Both the position numbers and the translations under genes were made by a program. A DNA stretch of 64,000 nucleotides from Ascaphus truei (lineage: Eukaryota; Chordata; Amphibia; Anura; Ascaphidae): positions 11,784,099 to 11,848,098 of the forward strand of contig CM071574.1 of assembly GCA_036426205.1 (NCBI GenBank), written 5' to 3'. Numbering within the stretch: position 1 is the first letter of the stretch; each line of letters starts with the position of its first letter. The notes beneath the pieces are model-generated. The model was not told where the DNA came from. It was given only the letters and a program-made list of their open reading frames with translations, and did not search any database. This document shows, one piece after another, positions 21,701 through 33,939 of the stretch.

Positions 21701-24249
21701 CAGCCTGCTACACACCATCCTATGAGTCCAGCGTAGAATGGGTGGACAAGAGAGCCTCAGTGAATCCAATAGATTTGGAAAAGAGGATGCCACTATTACA
21801 CGCTGGAGGCATTGGGCAGGTGCTACGGGACTGGTTAAGGCTGAGAAGGTTTCCGTCGGGCGCGAGGATTCCTCCGAGTATCAGCCCTCAGTGAGATCTC
21901 TTTGGATCGATGTTGTATAACAGTCGCAGACTGTGCAATAGAGCATCGCAAAAAAAGACCGCTCAATCAAGTTTTGATCGAAAAGCCCAAACCTGTTTGG
22001 TTAGGGGGCCATCAGTTTCGCTTACGGCGAGCAGTTTGGTGATGGTGCATAATGATGTTTTTATTGTGTTAAGATTTTGCGCTTTTCTTTTTTTTTAAAT
22101 ATTATTTGTTGGGTGGCTCGGAGATGCCCGGATATATAATATCTTTTAAAGTATTTTCGTCATTTTGCAAAATAATGCGGCAGTAGCTTGGCGGTTATTT
22201 TACCAAGATGAGTTCTTGTGGATGCTAAATACTAAGGATAAGTTATTAGAAAAGCAGATATCAAAAGAATTAATTTTCAATAGGATCATGGTGTATTTCT
22301 TAGGCCTCAATCAGCAGTCGCTCTCTCTATCTAGGGCTTATTTATGCCTTGGTCAGGGCGGTGGTATATGGTCGCAACAGTTGGCTCGCATTATCGTTTT
22401 CTCTGGAAGCGTGACATATAGATTTTAGCATTGTTCTTCAAAAGGTAAATATTCATCAGGTACAGTCTACCTTTACGCATGAACGCCTATATTGATTATA
22501 AGGACAATTGTCGGCATGCCATGGGATGGTTGACAAGCCTTTGAACGAGAATATTAGTTATTCCTATAATCAACCGTTTGAAAGAAGCGATTGGGTTCTC
22601 TTAGGAATAGGCCTTCCTTCTATATATATGTTAAGGTCAAAAAGTTTAAAGATGTTTTATCATATAATGTTTCCAAAAGTAAAAATGAAGGAATTAGAGG
22701 TTTGATGTTAAACTTAGCCAGGGAAAAAGAATCCGACTCTCTTTGCTCGGGTGCACTGCGCCAAATGAGGGATGATTTCATCATAATGTAGCGGGCGCGC
22801 TCCATAGGGACAATGGGCCGGCTCCCCAGGCACAACCACCGAGCCAGGGATGTGTATTGTTTACTCCGCAATAGTAATCCCATAAAGAAGATGTGCGTCG
22901 TAGACTGGGGAGGGCAAACGTCTCGTTACCCGATGGGGCTGGTGCACCTGACTCATATGTAAATCAAGACACATCCTCCAAAAAGAAAAAAAGAAGTTCT
23001 CTTCTCGCATGATCATGAATATAAAATTCAGGCGTCAAATTAAACTGTGTGTGTTATCATCTATTAATATGGAGTGCTTTGCGCTTAAAAAATATGTTGA
23101 GCAGACTTGCAGCCACCTGTAATGTGTGCTAAGGAGGATCATAGTAGTGCATTCGGTAACGCCGTCTTATGGTAGCCTCAGTAAATGTACAAATGCATTC
23201 GTGCTTCACATTCTATTGACTAATAGATATCTGCCCCAGAGAAGGCAAATATTTCCGTCGTATTCTTCGTGTATGATTGGGGTTAGATCGATTCAATTGT
23301 TTTTAATAGCTTTGGCAGGATAAGTATTAGATGCTAGAGGTATGGAGCTTGTAGTAGGGTCTTTGTTTATGTAAGGGAAGTTAATATACGCCGGTCATAA
23401 TTATCGTCTTTCGGCAGGACGTGGATTTATTAGCAGAAATTTCATGATCTTTGGGTAGATCATATATATAGCAGATAGGGTAGTTGGGCAGGGTCCTCGT
23501 TGCAGATAGAAAGTTATACTAACGCATGGTCTGCATAAGGATACCCTGATGCATATCCTCTATTCTAAGAGGTGGCTATTAAAGTTCCTTATTAAGAATA
23601 ATTATTGCTGGATTTTTGTGTAAGATGTATAAGTGTATTTACATCACCTCTTTATATAAAAGCGGTTGGCTTGCTTTATAGATAATGCCTCTCTGTTCAA
23701 GATAGACTATTCCTCCTCGCGCTTATCATGCTTGTTTATTAGGCTCTGGCGAAATTGGTGTTTTTAGTGATTTACTCTCTAGAGCGGTTTCTTTGCAATG
23801 CAAAAAGCGGCTTTGTCAGATTGTTTGAACGCGACTTTAATGCTTTTTTGTTTTGGTTAGTTCTTCCTAAAATCCTTTTGGGATTATATTAGTATTAGTT
23901 AAAATACACGTCCAAATGTTACCTTTAAGGTTAAGTGGGGTAAAATGGGTTATATTTTTTCTTGAGGATTGGTATGTCTTAAAACTATTCATGTAACCTC
24001 AAATTTTAGGGATCAGGGGGGTTCAGGTTTGTCTACTTCTTTGTATTGTGGCAGCATTTTGCTTGAAAAAAGCTTTGTAGACCGTGAGTTTTCATTCTAG
24101 ATAGTCTTATTAGATTAGGCATCTATGGATGATAATTCGAATCTGTTGGATCCAATGGCTAGTTAGGTGGCAAAGTACAGTCCCTTGTGAAATGAGGTTT
24201 ACTTGTGGGGTAGTAACTACAAAATGGTGGAAGCTTAGGTTGAATTATC

Positions 24250-25308
24250 ACTTGTATTCTTATTTTCATTACTCACTTTCTGGTTCTCTCTTTTTTCTTT
24301 CTTTCTTGCTCCCCCGCTTCCTGGGCTCATCTGTGGGGTGCTGTTTCGATTCTCCATTTCGGGAGTGATGAACCCATCTCCTGGTCTGAGAGGGGAGTGT
24401 AGGGGATTTTTTGATTCGCCAATAGTGTTAGTTATCTTCCTATCTCTAAAGAGTTATGCCTTGGGGGCCTTGGCTTTAGCTGCCTATATGTGTGATTGAG
24501 TGCGGGATGCTGGCTGGTTTTGGGCATGTTTTGTAGCAGCATTCATGCCATCTATCCTCTTTCTCTTGAGCTCTCTGCTTCTCTAGCGCTTTCTGAGTTC
24601 GCCTCTCGCTCTTTTAATTCACGTTCTCTTGAATGTTCTGCGTCGTCTTTTCGTGTCGTCCTTTTCTATTCCTTTTAATCTGCTTTCTTGCTCAACGTAG
24701 ATATTTGCAGTTCATATACAATCCCTCTCTTCGTTGAGGGCTTCTATCTCTATCATCTTTGCAGTTCGGCTCGTTGCCTCGCTAGAGGGGCTCTGCTATC
24801 TCTCATTGTATCTGCTTCGCGCTCTTTCGGGCTCTCTCGTCGTTTACTTTCTGTAACTTCTGCTTGCTTTATTGTTGGCGTTCTCGCTTCTCTCTCTATA
24901 TGTGTTGTTCTCGCAGCTCTACTTTGTTTTGTTCCTCGTTCTCTTGCTGAATAATTCTCTGCTTCTATCTATATCATTGTGGCGCTTCTTCTGCTATATT
25001 CCTCTCCCTTATGAACTGCTCTCCTTCTTTATGGGTGATCGCCATACGCATAATTTAAATATAGTGTTGTTTTTAGGGTGTTTATCATAGGTAGGATAGT
25101 CTGTTCTAGAATTTTGGTGGGTGGATTTGAGATCTTTATTATTTCATCTCGCCCACATGAATTATATCTGATATTGTCGTCTGGTTTAAAAAAATGAGGT
25201 ATGCTTTTAGATTAAAGGAATATTTGTCGGCTGGCGATTCTCTAAAATGTTTTTTGTCAGCTGCATATTATCTGTATTGTGAGCCTTTCTGTGTTGATAT
25301 CTAGTGGT
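24250..25308. other. spacer between inverted Penelope arms
   Basis: The first part (24250-24465) repeats 21060-21240 directly. The rest is T- and CT-rich with many TTCTCGCTCTC-type runs. The open frames at 24496-25090 are hydrophobic because of this composition and show no domain. Confidence 0.5.
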
Positions 25309-25329
25309 GGGGGGGGGGGGGGGGGGGGG
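25309..25329. repeat. poly-G run
   Basis: Twenty-one consecutive G residues. Confidence 0.97.
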
Positions 25330-26214
25330 TGACTTTGTCTGCTTTCACTTTTTCTTTCTTGCTTCTCAATCTTCTCTCAGTTCTCCTCTTAAATAGTCTC
25401 CCTCATCTCTTAAGAATTTGTTCATTTTTGTGGTATACAAATCATTTTCTAATTTATCAATTTTTCTTTTCAGATTTCTATCTTTAATTTTGAACTCTGC
25501 AGTATCCTCCAAATGAGCTAGTTTGTTTTCTATTATTACTACTTCTTCATCAATGATATTTATATGCTTTTTGTGTTGGTTAATCAAGGATACCATTAGA
25601 TCAAAAGAGCATTTGTCAATGGTCTCGTGCCAGTTTTTCACACAATCTCATCATTCAAGATGGAAGGGATTTTTGGAAAATCTTAGGCCTCTGGGTATTC
25701 TATTACATTCCATATACTTATTTAGGAAGCTTAGATCCAGCCATTTTCTAGTGTCCTTGATTAATAGCCTTTCTAATTTCAAAAAAATTCTTTCTAACAA
25801 ATTCTTGATAACAGGTGTATGTGATGTTTGTGTACATTAAAGCTAAAAGGTTAATTTCTTGATTGTCTCTTTGCAAAAATATTTGGTGAAAAACCTCCAT
25901 ATTTAACGTGTAATAAAGTCCACTAAAAAAGCAGCCACCGCAAATCATCGTACGAAACCAGTGATAACAGATAATTGATTTAGATAGGCGCTAATAAAAG
26001 GCAGTTGGTATATGATAGATCACACAGGAAAGATATAATAAGCCTTAACACGATTGTCCTCAACCTTCCTGTGGGGAATACAGGTGTTGGGAAGGGAGCC
26101 ACCAGTTCGCAGGAACATCCAAAAAATAAAAGGAAATATAATAGCAAACATCTTTGACATTTTCCTAGATGCTAAATAAGATATCTGAGAAAAATCACGG
26201 TTCAAACGCTTTTT

Positions 26215-28833
26215 TCTAAGCAAAAATGCTGAACAAGAATGACAACCTGAACCCCCCTATCTTAAAAGAGGCAGATAGTTTTAACATACCACAATTTAAA
26301 GAAAAAATACAGTTTACCCCACTTACCTTAAAGGTAATCATTTGGACGATTTTACAATCTAATAACAAAAGATTTTGAAGAACTAACCAAAAACAAAAAA
26401 GATAAATGGTAAAACAATCTGACAAAGGTTGAAACAAACGCTCTAGAGGAAATCACTAAGAACACCAATTTGGTAATTAAACACGCAAGATAAGGGAGGA
26501 GGAATAGATATCTTGAACAGAGAGGATTATCTTAAAGAAGCAACCGTTTATTGGGGTGATGTAAATACTTATGAGATCTTACACAAATCCCAGCAAAATA
26601 TTCTTTAAAGGAACTTAAATCCCTCTGTAGAGGTAAAGATCAGGGTATCCTTACAGACCATGAGTAGTAACTTTCTTCTGAACGAGACCCGCCAACTACC
26701 TATCTTTTATATATTACCAAAGATCATAAAGTCTGGTAAATCCTACGCGGAAGACGATAATTTCGGCTAATTTAACTCCCTTACATCGAAACCTTCTCAG
26801 CAATATAGATACTTTCCTGCAAAGCTATGTAAAAACAATTGAAATCTTACCTCAAAGGATACGACAGCGAAATATTGCCTTCATTAGATAATTTAGAATG
26901 GAACGAAGATTTCATTATGGCTACCATAGACGTTACCAGCACTATATACTCCATTAGACACAATCTAGGGTGTGAAGCGTATCAATATTTTTAAGCCAAA
27001 GACCAGAATTTAAAAGAGATACAAACACAGTTTATCATTGACGCCATTTTTATTCATATTGGAGAGAACTTTTTTTCTTTGAGGATGTGTTTTATCAGAA
27101 GTGTGTGCACCGCCACGCCATGGTAACGAGGTTTGCCCCCAGCTACGCCATCTCTTTATGGGATACTGGGAGGAAAATAACATCCTGGCCCAGGTGGTGT
27201 GTATGGGGCCGCCATTGTCCTATGGGCGCTACATTGATGACATCATCCCTCCTTTGGCAGGGCGAGCAAAGAGAGTAGATGCTTTTCTGGCTAATTTAAA
27301 CATCAATACCTCTAATCTCATTTCTACTTTTGAAACAAATAAAACATCTTTAACTTTTTGGACCTAACATATATATAGAGGAAGGTATCTCTAAAGACCA
27401 AATCGGTTCTTCAAAACGGTTGATAGTAATAACTATATTCTCCGTTCAAGCTGTCACCATCCAATGGATGGACAATTGTCCTTATAATCAATATAGGCGT
27501 AGCGTAAGGAACTGTACCGATGAAATTACCTTTGAAGAACAATGTAAAATCTTAGATGTACCGCTTCCTAGAGAAACAGATATAATGGAGCAATGTTGGA
27601 TACCGCCCTGCCCAAGGCAAAAAGCCTCAGATAGGAAGGAGCTGATTAGGCCGATAAGAATACACCTGCTATGAAATAATTCTTTTGAACTGCTTTTCTA
27701 ACTTCCTTTAAATATAGAATCAAGAACATCTGTAAAATAATACGCAAGCACTGCGCATATTTTGCAAAATGAGAAATACTAAAAGTATTATTCCGGAGCA
27801 CCCAAAAATAATTTTAAAAAAGCGCAAAATTTTAAAAACATCATTGCACCAAGGCCATAAGCGAAACTGATGGCCCTAAAAAAACAGGTTGGCTTCAAAA
27901 CTTGAGGGCTTTTTTGGATGCTAATATGCAAGCATGCGAATATAAACAGACAGAACAAAAGAGAATTTATGGGGGAATATCGGAAGGAAACTTTAAGATT
28001 AAACAGTACATGAATGCCACCGCCAATATTGTAATTTTATCTATTGGAATGTCCATGTGGACTCCAATACGTGGGCAAAAACAAAAACGAGCAATAAAAC
28101 ACGTATTCTTAGAGCATTTGAGCAACATTCGTAGAGGAGTTTTCAACCCACGTGTTTCCAAACATTGACACTGTTTCATAATTCGAGCAGCTAAAGGTTT
28201 AAAATTTACGGGTATAGAAAATGTGTTACAGATTGGAGAGGTCGAGCAGAGATATTGAGTAAGTAAACGTGAAATGTTTTGGATTCACAAATTAAACACT
28301 TTAAACCCACACGGTCTGAATGCAGACTTGAAATAATACCATTCTAATCAACTAACATCTGTCCAATAGTCCTAAATATCTCTGCTGTACCCACTTGTAT
28401 TCCCTACCTACTCCTTTCCTTTATCCCAATTACCACAGATCTCTCTCCTGTCCCCTTCCCTCCCCCCCCCCCTTGATCTCAAGCCTTTGAGATCTTATGA
28501 ACATAGAATACGCTATATATCTATGTCACTGATCATATTTTATTTCTCTCCCCCTTTTTTATCTCTCCGCCACCATGCTGAAGCTATATAGTCTGACATA
28601 GTTTTATTGATGTATAGGGCATTTTTTATAAAACTTATGAACATTTTTATAAACATTATAAACATTTTAATATCTATTAGCATCTTTTATGACCATTATT
28701 TTTTTTGTGATATGTAATATTAAAGTTTTAGTTGTAATTGCGTCGTTTTTGGACCATAGAGTCATGTACCTTTAAGAGGAGGACCTATGAAATCAAGCTT
28801 TTATTGAGAATTGTCTCTGGTATATAAACTGAC
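26215..28833 (+). pseudogene. Penelope-like reverse transcriptase-endonuclease, plus-strand copy, decayed
   Basis: Such a protein copies RNA into DNA and nicks the target with a GIY-YIG endonuclease. Readable islands in order: LPIFYILPKI (near 26700, an early RT motif), then a region with APSYAI and LFMGYWEENNI and GRYIDDII (27100-27250, carrying the YIDD catalytic motif intact), then SVRNCTDEITFEEQCKIL (27505-27555, RT to endonuclease linker). Next come ACEYKQTEQKRIYGGI, with KRAIKHVFLEHLSNIRRGVF (27900-28140, worn GIY-YIG domain) and a C-terminal stretch REMFWIHKLNTL (28268-28303). Several frameshifts and stops separate these islands, and the N-terminus is absent. The tail to 28833 is AT-rich and leads into a terminal repeat. 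Confidence 0.88.
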
Positions 28834-29290
28834 ACCACTAGGGTATTCACTTGCTCCTGAGGAAGCTGTGGTGTAACACAGCGAACGCGTGGGCCATTCC
28901 TGCAGCTGCACACGCTGCCCAGAAGGAGAAGGAGCCTAGTCTGCGGTCCCCGTGCTGTCTGCCAACCTCTGTGTTCCGGATCGGAAGCCGTCACCCTTGC
29001 GCCGGTAGTGACGTCAGAACGCCAGTCAATCGCGATCCGACGAGGAGGACTGGGAGTTGCAGCCGCTAGAGGCTACCCCATAGACGCCGGTTTCACCTCT
29101 AAAGTAAACGCTACGTTATCATTGTTTATGTACTATTGTAAGTACAACTTTTACCCCTGTTTTAATACAATATGATTTTGGTCCGATCTGTACTATGGTC
29201 TTTTCTGTATCTTTTCTGTGTATGTGTACTGAGTGAGATCTCCTTCACCTCAAAACTCGCGAGGTATGCTTCTCTGCAGCCTGCTACACA
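28834..29290 (+). mobile_element. Penelope terminal repeat (pLTR), right copy
   Basis: Direct repeat of 21247-21700. It follows the plus-strand copy's tail and precedes a second, different Penelope coding piece. Its hammerhead-like core (28853-28895) has lost one A of GAAA and the stem I partner, so it is more decayed than the left copy. Confidence 0.8.
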
Positions 29291-29319
29291 CCACCCTTAC
29301 TTTGCAAAAACGCTTTTAT

Positions 29320-30328
29320 ATACACCTACTTATTGTAAGTAGACACTCTATAGAGCCAAGACATCTCAAAATTCGCTTTAATCACAAAACATATTGCAAC
29401 TATTATATTCCTGTTTTTTTTGGATGTTCCTGCGACTGTGGCTCCCTTCCAACCACCTGTATCTATCCTCAAGCCACGTTCATGGGAATACCCAAAAGCC
29501 AATTTATCAGAACCCGCCGCAATTGTTCTAATGATGATGAATTCAAAGTAAAATCAAATGAGTTATACGTTCGTTTCCTACAAAGAGGGTATAAAAAAAC
29601 TGATTTAGATAGAATACTAAAAAAAGGTTTATAACATGGACAGGAACAGTCTTCTCAGACAAAAATCTGTCAAGGGATCCAGATCCAATTATTGCCCATC
29701 TTTCATCACACCCTTTAGCAAACAAGCACAATCTATTAAGGCCATTTTCAAAAAACATTGGAATATTTTATCACTAGATCCTGTGTTAAAACCATATGTG
29801 TCTTTGGGTCCTAACATTATATTTAAACGCGCAAAAACAATAGCAAATACACTATCCCCCAGTTTATTTACGTCTGGAGAAGAGATAAAATCGCCATTAC
29901 CAAAAGGAATGTATACATGCACCAAATGCAAAGCATGCACACATATGAATCAAAGTAAAATGTTTACATCAACGGTCACAAGGATGACATACAACGTCCA
30001 AACTTTTATTAACTGTAATTCCACACATATTGTATACTTACTTAAATGTGGTTGCGGACGTCAATACGTCGGGAGGACAACAAGAAAATTAAAAATTAGG
30101 GTCCTAGAACATCTTCGACTGATTCGTAATAAAGACCAAAACCATCCCGTACCGAAACATTTTTCAAATTGTCCCCATGGTAATGTGAATCTCCTTTCGG
30201 TTCAAGGTATTGAACACATCCCTGTATCCCCTAGGGGTGGGGATAGAGTAAAGATGTTGGACAGACGTGAATCCTACTGGATATTCACCTTGAGAACCAG
30301 AGAACCTTTTGGCATGAACATTGATTGA
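29320..30328 (+). pseudogene. Penelope-like element 2: RT end plus GIY-YIG endonuclease
   Basis: A second Penelope-like protein fragment, diverged from the copy at 26.2-28.2 kb. The first frame (to 29634) ends with GIPKSQFIRTRRNCSNDDEF and RFLQRGYKKTDLDRIL, the usual linker between reverse transcriptase and endonuclease. After a frameshift, 29636-30328 gives IKAIFKKHWNILSLDPVL, the cysteine motif CTKCKAC, then the endonuclease proper: IVYLLKCGCGRQYVGRTTRK (GIY and YIG appear as IVY and YVG), KIRVLEHLR with the conserved Arg, and ESYWIFTL with the conserved Glu near the end. The second frame has no internal stop over 230 codons, so this copy is younger than the inverted pair. The catalytic reverse transcriptase is missing. 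Confidence 0.93.
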
Positions 30329-31099
30329 GATATAAGTCAATTTCTAAAATGATTTTTTCAAATAATTATTTATCATTTTCCATACAGTTTGATTTGTTTA
30401 TAAACACAACTAATAATTTCTTAATTAATTATTACAATTTATTGATTCATTGCCTGTATATCAGTTATTATTAATGAATTAATTAAAAAATTCAAATCCA
30501 ATAAATTGTTTGCCTTCCCAATCATTGTTCATGCTCTTTTCCATCAGTTATACTCGCATTATATGTTGTATCATATATACCTGTATTTCTTAATCATTTT
30601 CCAGGATTATATTCCATCACATTAATCAATATCAGATGCAGGGTCATTTTACAATAGTTCAATGTATATGTTACTTTAAGAACGTTTATTGCACTAAATA
30701 GATAGGATTTATTATGTATTATAATTATACAGCTACTTTTTAATATACTCTTTTGAACTATGTATATGTTCTCTTCATGAACTACAAAATAACCATCATT
30801 GTTTGCATGAGCATATGTCTATATATAGTTCAATAATGATTATAATAGGGGTTGTTAGAAATATAACACCATGATTACAAACCTACCCCTTATATTAATC
30901 TAATCAATTTGTTATACTGACTATACTCATGCCAGTTCGCTGCTGTAACAGTATTCATCCCGTTTTTAATCTTTAACATGTTTTTATTTCGCCATTTTTT
31001 TCTTTTTTGCTTTTTTTCTTTGTTACTAAAGTTTGTTTTAGAAAAAATAGATAGTAAGCTAGTATTAGCATACCACCTGACTTGCCGAGCCAATGGATG
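30329..31099 (+). other. AT-rich tail of Penelope element 2
   Basis: Non-coding AT-rich sequence between the endonuclease stop and the following terminal repeat. The AATTAATTAATTATT-type runs at 30415-30490 are partly self-complementary. Confidence 0.55.
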
Positions 31100-31480
31100 T
31101 GCACGCCACGTCACCGAGACCCGTTGAGACGTGGGCTGATGACGTCACACCCGGTAGCGCGAGATACAACTCAGGTGAGTATAAATTAAGCTGCTATGTG
31201 TGTATTCGTTACCTTGATAAAGTGCCTTGTGCACGAAACGCGTAGGTGTGTTTGTGTTGTCCTGCTGCACCAACCTGCATTAAACCAGACCTATTGCATT
31301 ATTGGAGTGTGTACTTTTGTTTTATACCTTCCGGTCCCTCTGGGAGTTGGATTCTCGTGGATGTGCGACTTATCATCATCCTGCTTCCTGCTGTTTACCT
31401 ACCTGGATAGGCTGCACGCCCTGATTGCCTGGAAGTCCTGCAAGCACTAAGGTAAAGGGCCGCAGTGCCCTAACATATAT
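31100..31480 (+). mobile_element. Penelope terminal repeat after element 2
   Basis: GC-richer start with GATGACGTCACACCCGG, a TATAAATTAAG box-like sequence at 31180-31190, the hammerhead-like core, and CTGCACCAACCTGCATTA. Its position after the endonuclease and tail fits a 3' terminal repeat of a Penelope-like element. It differs in sequence from 28834-29290, so it belongs to another subfamily. Confidence 0.6.
31211..31247 (+). ncRNA. hammerhead-like core, degenerate
   Basis: ACC (31211-31213) pairs with GGT (31245-31247) as a short stem I. UUGAUAA replaces CUGANGA. Stem II is GTGC/GCAC with loop CTTGT, followed by GAAA and CGCGT. The change at core position 8 should abolish cleavage, yet both stems pair. 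Confidence 0.5.
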
Positions 31481-31899
31481 ACATATGGATACCTGTGCTT
31501 TTGCTATCTACATATTGGTTATTTGGCTGGGTTTACATAGTGTTTAAGCTGTGGAGGTCAAGTGGACCCCACTAGACACTTAGCCCGTGCCATACACATA
31601 CCTTATTATTCATGGACTCACCATTGTCATCCTGATCATTAACATATGCTGTGGAGGAATTCTCTCTAATTTTGGAAGCATCACATCTGTTCTACTTTGT
31701 AACAAAACAAGTGGACTTAATGCAGACATGGGGTTTCTCACACACTATCATAATTTGTTGTAGTTGTCCTCCCTGCCATAGTGCCATCCTATACCTTAAC
31801 ACACACACCCCCCAGCATCCTTTTGACCTTCTGTGCTGCTGTGGGTGTACAGCCCCCATCCCCAATTCTCATCTTCCTTATCTCTGTTTTAACACCCTT
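31481..31899. other. anonymous DNA
   Basis: Precedes the LINE reading frame. It may contain the worn 5' part of that LINE, but no endonuclease motif was recognised. Confidence 0.45.
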
Positions 31900-33664
31900 C
31901 CAGTGCCTTCCCTAACTTCTGGAAGGTTATCAACAATATATTCCAGCCTCCTAACCATCAACAACTAAGTAATATCACTAAGGGGGATATTACTCTGACA
32001 AACCCCACTGACATTGCAAATGCATTCAATGATTACTTTGTGGGGTGTGCCACTAACTTATTAGCGAAACGCAGCACAAACCCCAAACATGAATCTCATC
32101 CTGGGAGTATCCCTACAGTCCCACCCCCTCCCAACACTGCCCACAATTTTTAATTTAGCCCAGTATCTGAAGAGGAGATTACACAAGCGCTCCTCAAACT
32201 AAAACTAAGCAGCCAATGTGGACCCGACTTACTACAATCAAGTATCCTACGACTTGGTGCCCCAGCCATTGCCAAACCAATTGCGTCCATAGTCAACTCT
32301 ATCCTGTCTGCAGGCCATATCCCTAAGACCTGGAAAACTGCCAGAGTTGTCCCAATCTTCAAAAGTGGGGACAAAAACACTGTCTCAAACTACAGGCCAA
32401 TCTCACTTCTCCCAATTCTATCCAAAGTAATGGAAAAATGTGTCCACTCCCAATTAAGCGATTTCTACACCAAGACAAATTTCCCTAGCCAATTCCAGTC
32501 TGGATTTCGTCCCAAACACTCCACCGTAACTACCCTGCTAAAAGTTTGCAATGAAATCCAGTGTGGAATGGAACGGGGAAAACTCACTGGTGCAGTATTC
32601 CTAGATTTTGCAAAGGCTTTTGACACAGTTGATCATGTTATCCTGCTTAACAAACTCCAGAGCTCTGGAATAGGGAAACATGCTTTAAACTGGTTTCAGT
32701 CCTACCTATCAGGAAGATCCCAACATGTGTCCATCTCAGGCTCTAACTCCAACCCCCTGGATATCACCTGTGGTGTCCCGCAAGGCTCTGTTCTGGTGCC
32801 CCTACTATTCTCAGTGTTCATTAATGATCTTCCCACAGCTTGTAAGGAAGCCTCAATACACATGTATGCAGATAATCAATCCTATATGCACACAGCCATA
32901 GCCTCTCTGACCTTCAACACATACTTCAGTCTGACTTTTTGAGACTCGAAAACTGGATTTCCCAAAACAAACTGTTTTTAAACACTGACAAGACTGTAAC
33001 AATGGTATTTGGGACAAAGACTAGATTTGTAAAGCTTCCAGTGACTGAGCTCCTGATTAGAACCAACGCTAACACCACCCTAACACCTGTCACTAGTTTT
33101 AAATACCTGGGCTTATGGTTTGACTCCCACTTAACATTCGGGATGCACATTGATACCCTGACAACCAAGACCTATGACAAACTAGGGGTACTTTACAGGA
33201 ACAAATCCTCCCTAAGTCTCCTGGTCAGAAAGCGTATTGCACAGCAGATGCTAATGCCAGTTATTGACTATGGAGACATAGTATATGGCTCGGCTCCTCA
33301 AACCCACCTTAGAAAACTTGACACCCTCTACAATTCAATTTGTCGTTTTGTTCTCCAATGCAACTACAACACACACCTTTCCTGTCTCACCCTCAAATAC
33401 TTTCTGGGCAAGCTACCCAGCTACCTGAACAAGCTCCTCACCCCTACCACATGCAGCACATATCACCTGAGATCAGACTCCAAAAGACTATTCATGGTCC
33501 CAAGGCTCAACAAAGTATCCGGACGTTCCTCCTTCTCCTTCCGTGCACCCCAAAACTGGAACAACCTACCAGAGACTCTCATATCCACCACCAGCTTAAG
33601 TTCTTTCAAATCTAAGGCTGTCTCACACTTTAATCTGGTCTGTAACTGTTTCATACGCTCATAA
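31900..33664 (+). pseudogene. CR1/L2-clade LINE reverse transcriptase (5'-truncated)
   Basis: Non-LTR retrotransposon polymerase, which would prime reverse transcription at nicked chromosomal DNA. One frame (31986-32942, a single stop at 32151) gives GDITLTNPTDIANAFNDYF, VVPIFKSGDKNTVSNYRPIS, QSGFRPKHSTVTTLL, the catalytic motif A VFLDFAKAFDTVDH, motif B GVPQGSVL, and motif C as YADN instead of YADD. After a frameshift near 32900 the second frame (to 33664) gives LENWISQNKLFLNTDKT, FKYLGLWFD, IDYGDIVYG and the C-terminal FSFRAPQNWNNLPE. The upstream endonuclease is not visible. The reading frame is otherwise well preserved, so this copy is relatively young. Rex1-like and L2-like labels are both possible. 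Confidence 0.93.
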
Positions 33665-33853
33665 TATATATTTTCATTAACTGTGCATGCAATGTCTTGT
33701 ATATAATGTATACCTTGTTCATTTATGTAACTGTACTTGTAACCATGTATTATTTGTTTTACTCTGTGCCCAGGACTTACTGGAAAACGAGAGGTAACTC
33801 TCAATGTATTACTTCCTGGTAAAATATTTTATAAATAAATAAATAAATAAAAA
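33665..33853 (+). repeat. LINE 3' UTR with (AAAT)n tail
   Basis: Follows the LINE stop codon, contains GCCCAGGACTTACTGGAAAA and ACTTCCTGGTAAAATATTTT, and ends in TAAATAAATAAATAAA, the tandem tail typical of this LINE group. Confidence 0.9.
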
Positions 33854-33939
33854 TAAATCTACATCTCTCTGTTCTACATTCTTCCTTTTTTTTTACAATC
33901 CCTGTCTAAGTCATAGAAATCTTTGTATATCAGTATTGC

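Larger units (their letters stand above)
20741..25948 (-). pseudogene. Penelope-like element, minus-strand copy, decayed
   Basis: Penelope-like elements encode one protein with a reverse transcriptase and a GIY-YIG endonuclease. On the minus strand the N-terminal part is still readable at 25948-25366: a lysine- and glutamate-rich, probably coiled-coil stretch containing NKFLRDEGDYLRGELRED, the kind of segment that precedes the reverse transcriptase. The rest (about 24100 down to 20741) is recognised mainly because it is the reverse complement of the plus-strand copy at 26215-28440. Frames are broken throughout. A plus-strand terminal repeat (21247-21700), a poly-G run and an unplaced spacer (24250-25308) interrupt it. 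Confidence 0.75.
20741..28440. repeat. 7.7-kb inverted pair of Penelope-like copies
   Basis: The left and right halves are reverse complements over several blocks: 20741-20998 with 28195-28440, 21960-22180 with 27720-27905, 22445-22530 with 27420-27505, and 23965-24080 with 26215-26290. The symmetry centre falls near 24.6-25.1 kb. The arms are clearly diverged, with many small indels. Direct repeats are superimposed: 21001-21060 with 27608-27670, 21060-21240 with 24250-24465, and 21247-21690 with 28834-29290. Confidence 0.85.

Noticed and set aside
24496..25090. Hydrophobic open frames resembling membrane proteins
   Set aside because: Hydrophobicity follows from TTCTCTCTC-rich DNA within the Penelope spacer.
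20741..28440. Assembly artefact (false palindrome) as the explanation for the inverted Penelope pair
   Set aside because: The arms are clearly diverged with many indels, unlike the identical arms expected from an assembly or library artefact.
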